A stretch of DNA of 64,000 nucleotides from assembly GCA_025352145.1 (NCBI GenBank), contig JANXTY010000044.1, positions 38,190 to 102,189 of the forward strand, read 5' to 3'. Position 1 is the stretch's first letter, and each line of letters begins with the position of its first letter. Made by a program: the position numbers and the translations under genes. The notes beneath the pieces were generated by a model. That model made no database searches, was not told the DNA's origin, and worked only from the letters and a program-made list of their open reading frames with translations. Below are positions 9,765 through 19,723 of this stretch, one piece after another. This DNA is from Oxalobacteraceae bacterium. Its GTDB lineage: Bacteria > Pseudomonadota > Gammaproteobacteria > Burkholderiales > Burkholderiaceae_D.

Positions 9765-9841
9765 GAAAAACAGTCACGTATCGCCCCAACGCTTCTTTAA
9801 AAGTGGTCGCCACGGGGGGGAGTACTCTGTGACCGTCACTA

Positions 9842-9882
9842 AAAGCGCATCGAGCAGACGTGACGTCTGCTCGATGCGCTTT
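9842..9882. repeat. Perfect 41-bp palindrome
   Basis: Arms of 19 bp (9842-9860 and 9864-9882) are exact complements around TGA, and the outer two loop bases also pair, leaving one unpaired base at 9862. It lies between gntR and tRNA-Lys. Only four T follow the stem on the minus strand and three on the plus strand, so a terminator is possible but not clear. A protein-binding palindrome or a mobile repeat are other options. Confidence 0.7.
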
Positions 9883-10012
9883 AGGATATGCCAACAGCTC
9901 TGGCGTTGGACCTCGCTTAAACAAACTGCCTATACGCCTATACGTAAAAAAGAAGGTATGCGCATGTTGGGTGGCGGCCAAAGCGATACGTGAGTCGAGT
10001 GGAGTGGATAAT

Positions 10013-10042
10013 AAAAAAGGGCTACGTTTTTTACGTAACCCT
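10013..10042 (-). terminator. Intrinsic terminator of tRNA-Lys
   Basis: Minus-strand stem AGGGTTACG / CGTAGCCCT with one G-U pair, loop TAAAAAA, then TTTTTT. It begins 22 nt after the tRNA 3' end. The wobble pair only works on this strand. Confidence 0.8.
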
Positions 10043-10063
10043 TTAATGTTCTTGCTGGTTTTC

Positions 10064-10139
10064 TGGTAGGCCGTGCGGGATTCGAACCTGCGACCAACGG
10101 ATTAAAAGTCCGCTGCTCTACCAGCTGAGCTAACGACCC
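10064..10139 (-). tRNA. tRNA-Lys (anticodon UUU)
   Basis: A 76-nt cloverleaf on the minus strand: acceptor GGGTCGT paired with ACGGCCT (first pair G-U), D-loop AGCTCAGCTGGTAGAGC, anticodon loop ACTTTTAAT with anticodon TTT, T-arm GCAGGTTCGAATCCCGC, and an encoded 3' CCA (complement of 10064-10066). The sequence is very close to standard proteobacterial tRNA-Lys. A U-tailed hairpin follows at once. Confidence 0.97.
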
Positions 10140-10394
10140 GAAAGGAGAGCATTATAGGCAGCTTAAGGGGCCTTGTCAAATACTTGTCACGCTTGAAGAT
10201 ACTAATTACGTGGCTATATTTGAAGAGTGCCGCGCCAATCTGGGGTGGGTCGTTTCTTCAGGGCTCAAACAAAATACCAGCGCTGATTAAATACAAATTT
10301 GTACGCCTGCTTAAATATCACTCTCCTTTTCTGGAACGAAAAAGACCGGCGCATGATCAATTGCGGCGGTAACTATCTACGGTAAAATCACGGC

Positions 10395-12317
10395 ATGTCT
10401 TATCAAGTCCTCGCCCGTAAATACCGCCCCAAAAATTTTGGCACGCTCGTTGGTCAAGAGCATGTCGTGCGCGCATTAACGCATGCGCTTAACAGCAAGC
10501 GCTTGCATCATGCTTATTTGTTTACCGGTACGCGCGGTGTTGGAAAAACGACGCTCTCGCGTATTTTGGCAAAATCTCTTAATTGCATCGGCCCCGATGG
10601 CAATGGCGACATCACCTCGCAACCATGTGGGATATGCGATGCATGCAGTGCGATTGATGCCGGGCGGTTTGTCGATTACATCGAGATGGATGCGGCGTCC
10701 AATCGGGGTGTGGATGAAATGGCGCAATTATTGGAGCAAGCGGTGTATGCACCGTCGAATGCGCGCTTCAAGGTCTATATGATCGACGAAGTTCACATGC
10801 TTACCAACCATGCTTTTAATGCGATGCTGAAGACGTTAGAAGAGCCGCCGGAACACGTTAAATTTATTCTCGCCACTACTGATCCGCAAAAAATCCCGGT
10901 CACTGTATTGTCGCGTTGTTTGCAATTTAATTTGAAGCAAATGCCGCCGAGTCAGATCATCGATCATCTCGACAATATTCTCGGACAAGAAGGCATTGAA
11001 TTTGAACAACCGGCGTTGCGGTTGCTCGCACAAGGTGCGCATGGTTCGATGCGGGACGGTTTATCGCTGACCGATCAAGCCATCGCTTATGCAGCCGGTA
11101 AGGTTACGCTGGAAGCGGTGCAAGGGATGCTGGGCGCGTTGGATCAATCGTATTTGATCCGCGTGCTTGATGCGCTCGCTAATAAAGATGGCGCAGAATT
11201 AATGGTTATCGCTGATGAAATGGTCGCGCGCAGTCTGTCTTACAACACGGCATTACAAGATTTGGCAACGTTGCTACACCGAATTGCGCTAGCGCAAACC
11301 GTGCCTTCGGCGGTGCCAGAAGATCTGCCTGAACGTGAAGACATCATGCGCTTAGCGGGTATTTTCGACGGTGAAGAAATCCAGCTGTTTTATCAAATAA
11401 CAGTACATGGTCGCAACGAATTGGGATTGGCACCGGATGAATATGCAGGCTTCTCGATGACTCTGCTGAGGATGCTGGCTTTTTGTCCCGGCATAGGAGG
11501 GGCAGAAGCGCCGCCGTCAAGTCTCAACGCATCCACGGCAGTCAGGCCAACTGTGAGCAGCGCGCCTGTTCCCGTAGCACGTTTAAGTGCCGCGCCACAA
11601 GTTGCCACTAACTCTATTCCCGCAGTACGTCCTGTTGGTATGAGTCCGGGCCAAGCGGCGCTGGCGGCAGCACGCAGTGGTAAAACGCGATCGTTCGAAT
11701 CAACCCCCGTTGTTGCTGTTAATAACAACGTCGCGAAATCAGCGTCGCCGTGGGATGAAGCACCACCACAAAAACGGCCTCAGCCAGCGGATTTTTCTGA
11801 CATGGTTCAAGAAAAAACTGAATCGATTCGTGCCGTTGCAGGAGCAACTGCCGCACCCCCAACCATCGCTTCTGCAAGCCAGGTTCTTGAAGTGGTAGCC
11901 GCTCCGCCCGTATTGACAGCCATTCCGGCGCTGAACTGGGACGGCAATTGGCCGCGCTTGGCGACAGAATTGCCGATACGTGGCGTCGTACAACAACTTG
12001 CCCTGCAGGCAGAATTAATCACATGCGAATGCGATAACAACAGTACGCAGTTCCATTTGCGGGTACCGATTGAAACGCTGCGCTCCAGCACTAACATGGA
12101 AAAATTAGCTGCTGCGCTCAGTGAATTTTTTGGGAAGCCAATGCGCGTTACAAGCGAAGCGGGTGCCGTCACTCAGACCGCTAGCAATCATGCGCAAGAA
12201 GAACGGGGGGAGCGCCAGCATCGGGCCGAACAAACGATTCAAAACGATCCTTTCGTACAAAGTATCTTGCGTGACTTCGGGGCAGTTGTCGTACCCGGAT
12301 CAATCAAACCTATCTGA
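10395..12317 (+). CDS. dnaX: DNA polymerase III subunits gamma and tau
   Basis: A 640-residue clamp-loader ATPase. The N-terminal AAA+ domain has Walker [11 protein letters not shown] (residues 45-54), a zinc module with four Cys (about 64-79), Walker [11 protein letters not shown] and the SRC motif VLSRC. A Pro/Ala-rich linker (about 370-500) is followed by a tau-type C-terminal domain that contacts the polymerase. It is followed by ybaB and recR, the classic order in proteobacteria. I saw no in-frame A-AAA-AAG type slippery site, so a frameshifted gamma form is not evident. The 255 bp before it hold only the spacer from tRNA-Lys; no SRP RNA core was found. Confidence 0.96.
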   Translation: MSYQVLARKYRPKNFGTLVGQEHVVRALTHALNSKRLHHAYLFTGTRGVGKTTLSRILAKSLNCIGPDGNGDITSQPCGICDACSAIDAGRFVDYIEMDAASNRGVDEMAQLLEQAVYAPSNARFKVYMIDEVHMLTNHAFNAMLKTLEEPPEHVKFILATTDPQKIPVTVLSRCLQFNLKQMPPSQIIDHLDNILGQEGIEFEQPALRLLAQGAHGSMRDGLSLTDQAIAYAAGKVTLEAVQGMLGALDQSYLIRVLDALANKDGAELMVIADEMVARSLSYNTALQDLATLLHRIALAQTVPSAVPEDLPEREDIMRLAGIFDGEEIQLFYQITVHGRNELGLAPDEYAGFSMTLLRMLAFCPGIGGAEAPPSSLNASTAVRPTVSSAPVPVARLSAAPQVATNSIPAVRPVGMSPGQAALAAARSGKTRSFESTPVVAVNNNVAKSASPWDEAPPQKRPQPADFSDMVQEKTESIRAVAGATAAPPTIASASQVLEVVAAPPVLTAIPALNWDGNWPRLATELPIRGVVQQLALQAELITCECDNNSTQFHLRVPIETLRSSTNMEKLAAALSEFFGKPMRVTSEAGAVTQTASNHAQEERGERQHRAEQTIQNDPFVQSILRDFGAVVVPGSIKPI

Positions 12318-12372
12318 CACATTTCAGAATTGGCATTTAACGCACCTATTTATTGATGGAGAATTTATCTTG

Positions 12373-12696
12373 ATGAAGAACCAAATAGCAGGGCTGATGA
12401 AACAAGCCCAAGCGATGCAAGACAATATGAAGAAAATGCAGGAACAGCTGGCAACGATAGAAGTTGAAGGCGAATCCGGCGCAGGGTTGGTGAAGGTCGT
12501 CATGACGTGTAAAAATATGGTCAAACGCATCACCATCGATCCATCGCTGCTGGCCGACGATAAAGACATGCTGGAAGATCTGGTTGCAGCCGCATTCAAC
12601 GATGCTGCGCGCAAAGCAGAAGCTACCTCATCGGAAAAAATGGGCGGCCTGACCGCCGGTATGCCAATGCCTCCTGGTTTTAAGCTGCCGTTCTAA
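12373..12696 (+). CDS. ybaB: Nucleoid-associated protein, YbaB/EbfC family
   Basis: A 107-residue protein. I chose the ATG at 12373 ([19 protein letters not shown]), the family's conserved beginning; the open frame from 12121 only overlaps the dnaX end. An amphipathic N-terminal helix is followed by [20 protein letters not shown] and the Pro/Met/Gly-rich tail [17 protein letters not shown], both typical. YbaB binds DNA as a tweezer-like dimer and is nearly always encoded between dnaX and recR. Confidence 0.95.
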   Translation: MKNQIAGLMKQAQAMQDNMKKMQEQLATIEVEGESGAGLVKVVMTCKNMVKRITIDPSLLADDKDMLEDLVAAAFNDAARKAEATSSEKMGGLTAGMPMPPGFKLPF

Positions 12697-12698
12697 AC

Positions 12699-13010
12699 AT
12701 GATTTTAGAAGTCGCCGAACTCAATATCATCGCAGGGCAAGAGGCTTTGTTTGAAGCCGCATTTGAACAGGCGCAAAAAATCATCTCCTCCAGTGATGGT
12801 TATTTGTCGCATCAATTGCAACGTTGCCTGGAACATCCCAATCGTTATGTGTTGTTGGTGCATTGGAAAACGTTGGAACACCATACGATAGGATTTCGAC
12901 GTTCGCCCGAATATCAGGAATGGCGTAAGCTCCTGCATCATTTTTACGATCCCTTCCCGATGGTATTGCATTACGCATCCGTATTTGACGGCACACAGGT
13001 TGACCAATGA
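12699..13010 (+). CDS. Antibiotic biosynthesis monooxygenase (ABM) domain protein
   Basis: A 103-residue single-domain protein with a dimeric alpha/beta-barrel (ABM/YgiN-like) pattern: [21 protein letters not shown] at the start, [29 protein letters not shown] in the middle, and an [10 protein letters not shown] helix. Such proteins act as small monooxygenases, heme-degrading enzymes or stress-related proteins; nothing here fixes which. It begins 2 bp after ybaB and its stop overlaps the recR start (ATGA), so it belongs to the dnaX-recR operon, an insertion between ybaB and recR compared with the commonest order. Confidence 0.82.
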   Translation: MILEVAELNIIAGQEALFEAAFEQAQKIISSSDGYLSHQLQRCLEHPNRYVLLVHWKTLEHHTIGFRRSPEYQEWRKLLHHFYDPFPMVLHYASVFDGTQVDQ

Positions 13011-13603
13011 AACCGCATTCCAGTCTCGACCTGCTCACCGAAGCCTTGCGCCGCCTTCCTGGGATTGGGCCAAAATCCGCGCAGCGCATGGCTTTCCACC
13101 TGTTACAGCATGACCGTGAAGGCGCAGCATTGCTAGGCCGTGCGCTCTCCCAGGCAGTTGAAAAAATCCATCACTGTAGCCTGTGTAATACCTTCACCGA
13201 ACATGCCATTTGCGATACCTGTCAGGACAGTGGCCGCGACATTGCGATGCTATGTGTGGTCGAAACACCCGCCGACCAACTGATGATCGAGCAGACACTC
13301 ACATTCAGGGGCCTGTATTTCATCTTGATGGGCCGCTTGTCCCCGCTTGACGGCATCGGCCCCAAAGATATCCATCTCGAAAAACTGCTTACCCGCGCCA
13401 CCGACGGGCATGTGACAGAAGTAGTATTGGCCACTAACTTTACCAACGAAGGCGAAGCCACCGCGCACTATATCAGCGAGATGCTGAAAGTACGCGGTTT
13501 GAAAGTAAGCCGCCTCGCACGTGGTGTGCCGGTCGGTGGTGAGTTGGAGCATGTTGATGCAGGTACCATTGCGCGAGCGATGTTGGACCGGCATGCGACC
13601 TGA
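13007..13603 (+). CDS. recR: Recombination mediator protein RecR
   Basis: A 198-residue protein. Its domains follow the family order: helix-hairpin-helix ([20 protein letters not shown], about residues 13-32), a four-Cys zinc finger ([16 protein letters not shown], about 57-72), a Toprim domain ([14 protein letters not shown]) and the C-terminal Walker-B-like segment with [17 protein letters not shown]. It loads RecA at gaps together with RecF and RecO. Its ATG overlaps the preceding stop by 4 bp. Confidence 0.97.
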   Translation: MKPHSSLDLLTEALRRLPGIGPKSAQRMAFHLLQHDREGAALLGRALSQAVEKIHHCSLCNTFTEHAICDTCQDSGRDIAMLCVVETPADQLMIEQTLTFRGLYFILMGRLSPLDGIGPKDIHLEKLLTRATDGHVTEVVLATNFTNEGEATAHYISEMLKVRGLKVSRLARGVPVGGELEHVDAGTIARAMLDRHAT

Positions 13604-13756
13604 TTCCAGTTGGCATTGCATATGACGCAAAACGAATACTATTCGCGCGATATTGAATTGATACGGATACGCCGAAATGACAGTAGATAATGTGCACCAC
13701 AAAATTTTTAATGCGAATTAAATTTATCTCACCCCACATCCAACGCCCCTGTTGAC

Positions 13757-15001
13757 ATGACCACAAACAAATCCCCAGGCCCATTAGCAGGCATCAAAGT
13801 CCTCGAACTCGGCACCCTGATCGCCGGCCCTTTCTGCTCGCGTATGCTGGCCGAATTCGACGCCGATGTCATCAAGATCGAAGCGCCCGACGGCGGTGAC
13901 CCGATCCGTCAATGGCGCGTGCTGAAAGACGGCACTTCGCTATGGTGGTCGGTGCAGGCACGCAATAAAAAAAGCATCACGCTCAACATGAAAGATCCGC
14001 GCGGCCAGGCCATCGCCAAACAGCTCGCGTTGGAAGCCGACATCATCATTGAAAACTATCGCCCCGGTGTGCTCGAAAAATGGCACATCGGCTACGACCA
14101 GCTCAAAGCCGACAACCCCGCCACCATCATGGTGCGCCTGTCCGGTTACGGCCAGACCGGCCCCATGAAAGACCTACCCGGCTTCGGTGCCATCGGCGAA
14201 TCGATGGGCGGCCTGCGCTATGTTTCCGGCCATCCTGACCGACCGCCCATGCGCGTCGGCATTTCCATCGGCGACTCGGTAGCTGCTTTGCACGGCGTGA
14301 TCGGTGCCATGATGGCGCTGCGCCACCGCGACGTGACAGGCGGGCGCTGGAACGGCAAAAGCGGCGAGCAATGCCGCGCCGGGCAAGGCCAGATGGTCGA
14401 TGTCGCACTCTACGAATCGGTCTTCAATATGATGGAATCGCTGGTGCCGGAATTCGACTACGCCGGTGTCGTGCGCGAACGCACCGGCGGCGCCCTGCCC
14501 GGCATCGTGCCCTCGAATACTTACACCACCGCCGACGGTGAAAACATCGTCATCGCCGGCAACGGCGACGCCATCTTTAAACGCTTGATGCAAGCTATTG
14601 GACGCACCGACATGGCCAACGATCCGCAACTGGCACGCAACGACGGCCGCGTGCCCAGAACGTTGGAAATCGACGGCGCGATTCAAGCCTGGTGCGATAC
14701 CCAAACCATCGCCGACGCGCTGGCGGGGCTGCAACAAGCCGATGTCCCCGTGAGTAAAATTTATTCGGTGCGCGACATGATGAGCGACCCGCAATTTTTA
14801 GCCCGCAATATGTTTGAACAACATACGTTTGCCGATGGTTCGCCAGTGAAATTACCGGCTATTTCTCCCAAGATGTCGGAGACGCCGGGGGAGACGAAAT
14901 GGCTGGGGCCAACGCTGGGTCAGCACAATGAGGAAGTGTTGAAAGGGCTGGGGTATGACGAAGGGCAGATTGCCCAGTTGCGGAGTGAGAAGGTGATTTA
15001 G
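13757..15001 (+). CDS. CaiB/BaiF family (family III) CoA-transferase
   Basis: A 414-residue enzyme that moves CoA between acyl-CoA thioesters and carboxylates. The N-terminus GPLAGIKVLELGTLIAGPFCSRMLAEFDADVIKIE is diagnostic, as are IIENYRPGVLEKW and VRLSGYGQTGPM. The conserved catalytic Asp is in MVDVALYES (about residue 215), preceded by a slightly extended Gly/Arg-rich loop. Family III members include formyl-, succinyl- and carnitine-CoA transferases; the substrate cannot be read from the sequence. It stands alone, 153 bp after recR. Local GC is higher than in the neighbouring genes. Confidence 0.9.
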   Translation: MTTNKSPGPLAGIKVLELGTLIAGPFCSRMLAEFDADVIKIEAPDGGDPIRQWRVLKDGTSLWWSVQARNKKSITLNMKDPRGQAIAKQLALEADIIIENYRPGVLEKWHIGYDQLKADNPATIMVRLSGYGQTGPMKDLPGFGAIGESMGGLRYVSGHPDRPPMRVGISIGDSVAALHGVIGAMMALRHRDVTGGRWNGKSGEQCRAGQGQMVDVALYESVFNMMESLVPEFDYAGVVRERTGGALPGIVPSNTYTTADGENIVIAGNGDAIFKRLMQAIGRTDMANDPQLARNDGRVPRTLEIDGAIQAWCDTQTIADALAGLQQADVPVSKIYSVRDMMSDPQFLARNMFEQHTFADGSPVKLPAISPKMSETPGETKWLGPTLGQHNEEVLKGLGYDEGQIAQLRSEKVI

Positions 15002-15108
15002 TGCTGGGATGTTGGATTTGCCCCCATGTTTATACAATACGCTGTACTTGGCACCCTGTAATTTATACATACTCATGACTTTGCCCTTTTATCGACGAAA
15101 AGCAAGCA

Positions 15109-16413
15109 TCAAACCAATCCCTCAAACACCACCACCTCCACAGTCTCACCCGCACTCACATTTCCCTGTTCATGCTGCAACACCACGATGCAATTAGCTT
15201 CCGACATAGACCGCAAAATCCCTGATCCCTGCGATCCGGTGATGCGTACCTGTAATTGTCCGGCTTCATCTTTACTTAAAATCCCGCGTTGATATTCGGT
15301 GCGGCCTGCCTTTTTTCGAATCGTTGTTTGTGAGATCGCGCGTACCAGCGGCAGTGGTGATTGTTCTGCGCCCATCATGCGCAGCAAGGCGTCGCGGGCG
15401 AAAAAATAGAAGGTGATCATCACGGCCACGGGGTTGCCAGGCAGGCCGAACAGGTAGGTACTTTTTCCGTTGGAGGCGATCTTGCCGAAGGCCAGAGGGC
15501 GGCCGGGGCGCATGCCGATTTTCCAGAAACTGACGTCGCCCAGTTTTGCCATGATCTGTTTGGTGTAGTCGGCGGCGCCGACCGATACGCCGCCGGAGGT
15601 AATGATGGCGTCGGCATTTTCGCAGGCGTTGCAGAGTGCCGCTTCAAGCGAAGCCGGGTCATCTTGAACCACGCCCATGTCGATGATGTCGCAGCCGAGG
15701 CGGGTCAGCATGCCGTAGAGGGTGTAGCGATTGCTGTCGTACACGCAGCCTTCGTCCAACGGTTCGCCGATGGAGCGCAGTTCGTCGCCGGTGGAGAAAA
15801 AAGCGACGCGCAGGCGGCGATGCACCGGGACTTCGCCGATGCCCAGCGATGCCAGCAGGCCGAGGTCGGCTGGACGCAGGATTTTTCCTTTGGACAGCGC
15901 CGGTTTTCCTGCGGTCAGGTCTTCGCCTTTGCAGCGGCGGTTGTCGCCTGCTTTGACGCTGCCTGCGGGGATGCTGATCGACGTATCGCTGGCTTGCTGA
16001 GTGAATTCTTGCGGGATGACGGTGTCGCAGCCAAGCGGCATCACGCCGCCGGTCATGATCTGCACGCATTCTCCGTGTGCCACTATGCCGTTGTAGGCAC
16101 GACCTGCGTAGGCGGTGCCAATGATCCTGAACGTTAGGGATTCATCGGGCCGGAGGCTGTTTGAGGGGAAGGCATAACCATCCATTGCGGAATTGTCGTG
16201 AGCGGGGACATCAATGGGAGAGATGATATCGATGGCTAACACTCTACCTAATGCTGAATGCAGTGAGATGTTTTCAGACGCAGTGATCGGTTGGATAAAT
16301 TCGCGGATGATTTGTTGCGCGTGAGCTACCGGAAGTGCATTGGGATCGTAAGCGGACAGGCAGCTGGCAACGTGGGATAAAGTGGGCTGAACTGTAGGGG
16401 ACGTGTTATGCAT
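15109..16413 (-). CDS. moeA: Molybdopterin molybdenumtransferase MoeA
   Basis: About 434 residues. It inserts molybdate into adenylated molybdopterin. Motifs: PAHDNSAMDGYAF near the start, GDNRRCKGEDL, the MogA/MoeA-type ITSGGVSVGAADY, and FGLPGNPVAVM. I prefer the ATG at 16413, overlapping the mobA end by 8 nt; a longer frame starts at 16434. It is the last gene of the leftward moaA-mobA-moeA cluster, so most Moco assembly steps sit together. Confidence 0.95.
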   Translation of the reverse strand: MHNTSPTVQPTLSHVASCLSAYDPNALPVAHAQQIIREFIQPITASENISLHSALGRVLAIDIISPIDVPAHDNSAMDGYAFPSNSLRPDESLTFRIIGTAYAGRAYNGIVAHGECVQIMTGGVMPLGCDTVIPQEFTQQASDTSISIPAGSVKAGDNRRCKGEDLTAGKPALSKGKILRPADLGLLASLGIGEVPVHRRLRVAFFSTGDELRSIGEPLDEGCVYDSNRYTLYGMLTRLGCDIIDMGVVQDDPASLEAALCNACENADAIITSGGVSVGAADYTKQIMAKLGDVSFWKIGMRPGRPLAFGKIASNGKSTYLFGLPGNPVAVMITFYFFARDALLRMMGAEQSPLPLVRAISQTTIRKKAGRTEYQRGILSKDEAGQLQVRITGSQGSGILRSMSEANCIVVLQHEQGNVSAGETVEVVVFEGLV

Positions 16414-17002
16414 TTTCAAATTTTTCCAGATCATCTAAAGTGTTGATATTGCGAAATGCACGCTCATCTGAAAAAAACACTTCTACCGTTTTCAGGGCTC
16501 CAAACCAGGCATCCACCTTGCGCCCGCCACTTTGAAGATAGGCGGTCAGAGGGGGTAATAAGGTGGCTTTGAACAGGCAAAACACGGGATGTATTTGTTG
16601 CGCATTATTCTCCCCGGTGACGGCCACTGCGAGCTCGGTGTCGTTGTTCTGCAAAGCCATACTCAAACGCGCTACTAAATCAGTCGGAAGGAAGGGGGAG
16701 TCGCAAGGTGCGGTCACCAGATACGGGGTAGTGCAATGAAGTAATCCAGCCTGCATGCCTGCGAGCGGCCCCGCAAATCCGCTTAGTGCATCCGGCCAAA
16801 CCGGTACGCCAAAACTTTCATAGGTTGCCTGATTTTGATTGGCATTGATGAGTACTTGACTTACTTGTGGCGAGAGTCTGTTCAAGACGTGCGAGACCAT
16901 TGGTGTGCCGCGAAAATCTTGCAGACCTTTATCTATGTTGCCCATGCGGGAACCGCGACCACCTGCCAAAATAAGGCCCGTAATATTTTTTTTGTCGATC
17001 AT
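16406..17002 (-). CDS. mobA: Molybdenum cofactor guanylyltransferase MobA
   Basis: A 198-residue nucleotidyltransferase that attaches GMP to molybdopterin, giving the bis-MGD cofactor of DMSO-reductase-type enzymes. The signature GLILAGGRGSRMGNIDKGL is at residues 9-27, followed by FRGTPMVSHV and the metal-binding VTAPCDSPFLPTDL (about 97-110). Length is normal. It overlaps moeA and lies 35 bp after moaA, consistent with one operon. Confidence 0.95.
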   Translation of the reverse strand: MIDKKNITGLILAGGRGSRMGNIDKGLQDFRGTPMVSHVLNRLSPQVSQVLINANQNQATYESFGVPVWPDALSGFAGPLAGMQAGLLHCTTPYLVTAPCDSPFLPTDLVARLSMALQNNDTELAVAVTGENNAQQIHPVFCLFKATLLPPLTAYLQSGGRKVDAWFGALKTVEVFFSDERAFRNINTLDDLEKFENA

Positions 17003-17037
17003 TTGGATTGCTTTCGTTGCTGCTTATCAAGTTGAGG

Positions 17038-18144
17038 CTATCCGCCAATATAGGACATTTCTACTTTCTTTTTATCCTGCTGTATATTGGCTGTATCAGC
17101 TGTACGCAGTACAGAATAACGATCCGTACGCGCACGCCACAGATGGGCGATAGCAGTGGAGATTTCTGCATCGGAGCGACCATCGCGCATCAAGGCACGC
17201 AGGTCATATCCGCTGGTGGCAAACAGGCAGGTGTAGAGTTTTCCTTCAGTGGACAATCGGATGCGTGTGCAATCGTGGCAGAAGGCTTGGGTCACGCTGG
17301 AGATGACGCCGATTTCGCCGCTGCCGTCTTGGTAGCGCCAGCGGCCAGCGGTTTCACCACTATAGTTGGCCTGCACAGCTTCGATCGGTAGATGTGCGTT
17401 GATGCGCTGTATGACTTCGTAGGACGTGATGACTTCGTCCATCTTCCAGCCATTCGATGCACCGACATCCATGTATTCGATAAAGCGCAGGATGAAAGGT
17501 GTGTCTTTAAAGTGGTACGCCATCGGGACGATTTCCTGATCGTTCATGCCGCCTTTGACGACCATATTAATTTTGATCGGGCCGAGACCTACCTGATGCG
17601 CCACATCGATGCCTTGCAATACGTCAGACACGGGAAAAGCGACATCGTTCATCTGTTTGAAAATGGCATCATCGAGAGCATCGAGCGAAACGGTGATGCG
17701 TTTCAAGCCCGCATCTTTTAATGCACGTGCTTTTTTTGCCAGCAAGGCCCCGTTGGTAGTGAGCGCCACATCGAGATCGCGCCCACTGATGGTTTGAATG
17801 ACGCTTAACATGGCGATCAACTTCTCGATATTTTTTCGTAATAGAGGCTCACCGCCGGTTAGACGAATTTTTTCAACGCCGTGTGCGACAAACAGTTTAG
17901 CTATGCGGGTGATTTCCTCAAATGACAACAAAGATGTTTGCGGCAGGAAGGCGTAGCCCTTGTCGAATACGGCTTTCGGCATGCAATACACACAGCGAAA
18001 ATTACAGCGATCCGTAACGGAAATACGCAGGTCGCGTAATGGGCGGTTCATTGTATCGGTGACCAAACCTGCGGGGGACTCCAAGATAGGTGGAATTGCT
18101 TGCAAGTTGCGTTGATCAATAATGGAAATGACTTTTTCTGTCAT
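17038..18144 (-). CDS. moaA: GTP 3',8-cyclase MoaA (radical SAM)
   Basis: 368 residues from the ATG at 18144; an upstream in-frame TTG at 18168 is less likely. The N-terminal radical-SAM cluster CNFRCVYC has Cys47, Cys51 and Cys54. The second 4Fe-4S cluster is in [18 protein letters not shown] near the C-terminus. The protein ends in Gly-Gly, required for MoaA activity. It catalyses the first step of molybdopterin synthesis. First gene of the Moco cluster; 80 bp from chrA upstream. Confidence 0.96.
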   Translation of the reverse strand: MTEKVISIIDQRNLQAIPPILESPAGLVTDTMNRPLRDLRISVTDRCNFRCVYCMPKAVFDKGYAFLPQTSLLSFEEITRIAKLFVAHGVEKIRLTGGEPLLRKNIEKLIAMLSVIQTISGRDLDVALTTNGALLAKKARALKDAGLKRITVSLDALDDAIFKQMNDVAFPVSDVLQGIDVAHQVGLGPIKINMVVKGGMNDQEIVPMAYHFKDTPFILRFIEYMDVGASNGWKMDEVITSYEVIQRINAHLPIEAVQANYSGETAGRWRYQDGSGEIGVISSVTQAFCHDCTRIRLSTEGKLYTCLFATSGYDLRALMRDGRSDAEISTAIAHLWRARTDRYSVLRTADTANIQQDKKKVEMSYIGG

Positions 18145-18224
18145 GGTGTTTGTGTACGGTAGATTCAATGCGGTTAGGTCTGATTACATGGGAGGCTATG
18201 TGAGGTGGTCAACTTCTATGCGAC

Positions 18225-19577
18225 CTATCCCATTGGGTGCAGATACGATAGCACGAGGCCTAGCACGGCGCAGATGCCGATCAATTGGATTGTGCCGACC
18301 TTGTAACGGAATACGGCGATGCACGCAGCCAGCATGATGCTCATTGCAACAAAATCCCAATGCGGGGTCGGCGTGGAAATTTGAAAAACATGTTGCGCAA
18401 AGAAGAGGGCCAGACTGACGATCACACCCACTACCGCGGCTGAAATCGCGGTCAGGGGTGCTGTCATTTTGATGTTGTTGCGGGTTGATTCAACCAGCGG
18501 GCCACCTGCCAAAATAAATACAAACGAGGGTAAAAAAGTGAAGAAGGTAGCGACGCTCGCGCCGATTGCACCCGCCAAAAATAAACTTCCCCCACCGAAC
18601 AACGCTTTGCTCCAGCCGCCGATAAAGCCGACAAAGGCGACGATCATAATCAATGGCCCGGGCGTGGTTTCACCTAGCGCCAAGCCATCGATCATTTGGC
18701 TTGCGCTGACCCAATGGTAAGTTTCAACCCCACCTTGGTAGACATAAGGCAGTACCGCATAAGCCCCTCCAAAGGTGAGCAAAGCCGCTTTGGTAAAGAA
18801 CCAGCCCATCTGTGTTAATGGATTATTCACACCGAACAGTGCGGCAATGAGCAGCCAGACGGCCAGTCCCATACTACTTCCTAATAACGTGATGCTCGTC
18901 AATCTTCTCCACGAGAAACGTGCGTGTTCTGGTGTTGGGGTGTCGTCGTCGATGAGAGCTGCGCCATAAGATTTTTTTGACGCTGCATGGGCGTCACCGA
19001 TCTGAAATTTGTTTGGTTGCACAAAACCACCGATTAATCCCAAAGTCGCTGCAATGAGGACGATCAAAGGAAACGGCGCATGAAAAGCGACTATCGCAAC
19101 CAATGCACCAAGCGCGATACCAATCAACCAGCTATTTTTGAGTGTTCTCGATCCGATACGCCAAGCAGCGGCTAGTACGATGGCGACTACCGCTGGTTTG
19201 ATGCCATAGAGCACTCCAACTACGATGGGCAGATTACCGTAAGCGATGTAAATCCATGTCAGGCTGATCAGAATCGCCAGTGAGGGAAGGACGAATAGAA
19301 TGCCTGCGGTGATACCCCCGATAGTGCGATGCATTAACCAGCCAATATATATGGCAAGTTGAGTCGCCTCAGGACCGGGCAGTACCATGCAATAGTTAAG
19401 CGCGTGCAAAAAGCGTTGCTCTGAAATCCAGCGTCGCTTTTCTACCAGTTCGGTATGCATCAGGGCGATTTGTCCTGCAGGGCCACCGAAGCTAATGAAA
19501 CCGAGTTTCAACCAGTACCAGATTGCCTCCCGGAAGCGCACCGTAGGGGGAGGCTGATTGTTTGGCATTGCGCTCAT
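18225..19577 (-). CDS. chrA: Chromate efflux transporter ChrA
   Basis: A 450-residue membrane protein of the CHR family, in the long two-domain form. The N-terminal half has FGGPAGQIALMH and LPGPEATQLAIYIGWL; the C-terminal half repeats the theme with FGGAYAVLPYVYQ and LGETTPGPLIMIVAFVGF. About 10-12 hydrophobic segments are present. It would export chromate by proton coupling. No chrB or chrC lies beside it, so regulation is not evident. It may be transcribed with moaA downstream. Confidence 0.92.
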   Translation of the reverse strand: MSAMPNNQPPPTVRFREAIWYWLKLGFISFGGPAGQIALMHTELVEKRRWISEQRFLHALNYCMVLPGPEATQLAIYIGWLMHRTIGGITAGILFVLPSLAILISLTWIYIAYGNLPIVVGVLYGIKPAVVAIVLAAAWRIGSRTLKNSWLIGIALGALVAIVAFHAPFPLIVLIAATLGLIGGFVQPNKFQIGDAHAASKKSYGAALIDDDTPTPEHARFSWRRLTSITLLGSSMGLAVWLLIAALFGVNNPLTQMGWFFTKAALLTFGGAYAVLPYVYQGGVETYHWVSASQMIDGLALGETTPGPLIMIVAFVGFIGGWSKALFGGGSLFLAGAIGASVATFFTFLPSFVFILAGGPLVESTRNNIKMTAPLTAISAAVVGVIVSLALFFAQHVFQISTPTPHWDFVAMSIMLAACIAVFRYKVGTIQLIGICAVLGLVLSYLHPMG

Positions 19578-19651
19578 GATGTTGATAATTGTGTTGGAAA
19601 TATTTTATTGTAGATGCAGATGGTCTCCAATATCAATCTGATTAACCCAAT

Positions 19652-19682
19652 AAAAAAGGAGAGCTTTCGCTCCCCTTTTTTT
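19652..19682 (-). terminator. Intrinsic terminator after rne
   Basis: Minus-strand stem GGGGAGC / GCTCTCC with a GAAA tetraloop, flanked by A-run and T-run (TTTTTTATT). One G-U pair favours the minus strand. It lies 42 bp after the rne stop. Confidence 0.85.
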
Positions 19683-19723
19683 ATTGGTAAGACTAGGCCC
19701 TCGTTTTACTGAGAAGGATAGAT

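Noticed and set aside
10140..10394. Signal recognition particle RNA before dnaX
   Set aside because: This gene often sits there in other bacteria, but the conserved GGTCAGG...GGAA...AGCAGCC core is absent.
10395..12317. Programmed frameshift in dnaX
   Set aside because: Runs of A occur (for example near 11810), but none is in the frame needed for an A-AAA-AAG type slip with a short downstream stop.
14174..14794. 206-codon open frame on the minus strand
   Set aside because: Antisense to the CaiB-type CoA-transferase, which has clear family motifs; shadow frame.
15361..16137. 258-codon open frame on the plus strand
   Set aside because: It lies wholly antisense to moeA, has no ribosome site, and its composition (Ala/Gly/Asp/Val/His rich) is the usual shadow of a GC-rich gene.
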